Assembly (NCBI GenBank): GCA_015492355.1
Contig: WGFF01000317.1
Location: 1-5,860 of the forward strand
DNA length: 5,860 nucleotides
Source of the DNA: Deltaproteobacteria bacterium
Lineage (GTDB): Bacteria > Desulfobacterota > GWC2-55-46 > S146-73
Reading direction: 5' to 3'
The translations under genes were made by a program, and so were the position numbers. The notes beneath the pieces are model-generated. The model worked only from the letters and a program-made list of their open reading frames with translations. It had not been told where the DNA came from and made no database searches. This document shows, piece after piece, positions 5,818 through 5,860 of the stretch (its first letter is position 1; each line of letters starts with the position of its first letter).

Positions 5818-5860
5818 ATGACGGTAAAGGAAAAGATACTTACATGTACCCTGTGCGGGA
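5818..5860 (+). CDS. 5' end of an unidentified gene, cut by the window edge
   Basis: Only 14 codons are visible, reading MTVKEKILTCTLCG. The start has a good Shine-Dalgarno and lies 12 nt after the cytochrome stop, so the gene is almost certainly cotranscribed. The CTLC pair near the N-terminus could be a metal ligand (zinc ribbon or iron-sulfur type). It is not a CXXCH site as far as can be read, and there is no obvious signal peptide in the visible part. The function is not known. Confidence 0.6.
   Translation, partial: MTVKEKILTCTLCG

Overview
The window looks like a piece of the chromosome of an anaerobic or metal/sulfur-cycling bacterium with c-type cytochromes and sigma-54 control. Base composition is moderate, AGG and ATA codons are common, there is a soluble triple-PAS kinase and a periplasmic protein with six CXXCH haem sites. 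That combination fits Nitrospirota or Desulfobacterota (the former deltaproteobacteria). This is an inference from style; no marker gene is present.

Layout. Bases 1-241 hold no gene I can support. They include a homopolymer-rich imperfect fold-back (about 1-88) and hairpins downstream of the first gene. Bases 242-3582, on the minus strand, form a two-gene operon: a soluble PAS-PAS-PAS histidine kinase (1675-3582) followed, with an ATGA overlap, by an NtrC-type sigma-54 activator (242-1678). Bases 3583-4220 are a divergent intergenic region. It carries a sigma-70-like promoter with a long leader for the kinase operon. On the other side it carries a textbook -24/-12 sigma-54 promoter (4190-4205) facing the plus-strand genes, with an inverted repeat about 95 bp upstream of the predicted start where an activator could bind. 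Bases 4221-5860, on the plus strand, form a tightly packed operon: a stand-alone receiver protein whose phosphoacceptor Asp is replaced by Asn, an overlapping hexahaem cytochrome c, and the first 14 codons of a further gene that runs out of the window.

How it may work (inference). The kinase, whose second PAS domain carries a Cys cluster, senses a cytoplasmic redox or ligand signal. It phosphorylates the NtrC-type regulator, which then opens the divergent sigma-54 promoter and switches on the cytochrome operon. The first product of that operon is a receiver that should not accept phosphate, so it could act as a feedback decoy on the kinase or activator, or as a binding adaptor. The most interesting points are this self-contained kinase/activator/target circuit, the degenerate receiver at the head of the target operon, and the odd 5' end of that operon: the predicted transcript start lies only about 5 nt before the GTG start, and the good Shine-Dalgarno sequence lies inside the reading frame.
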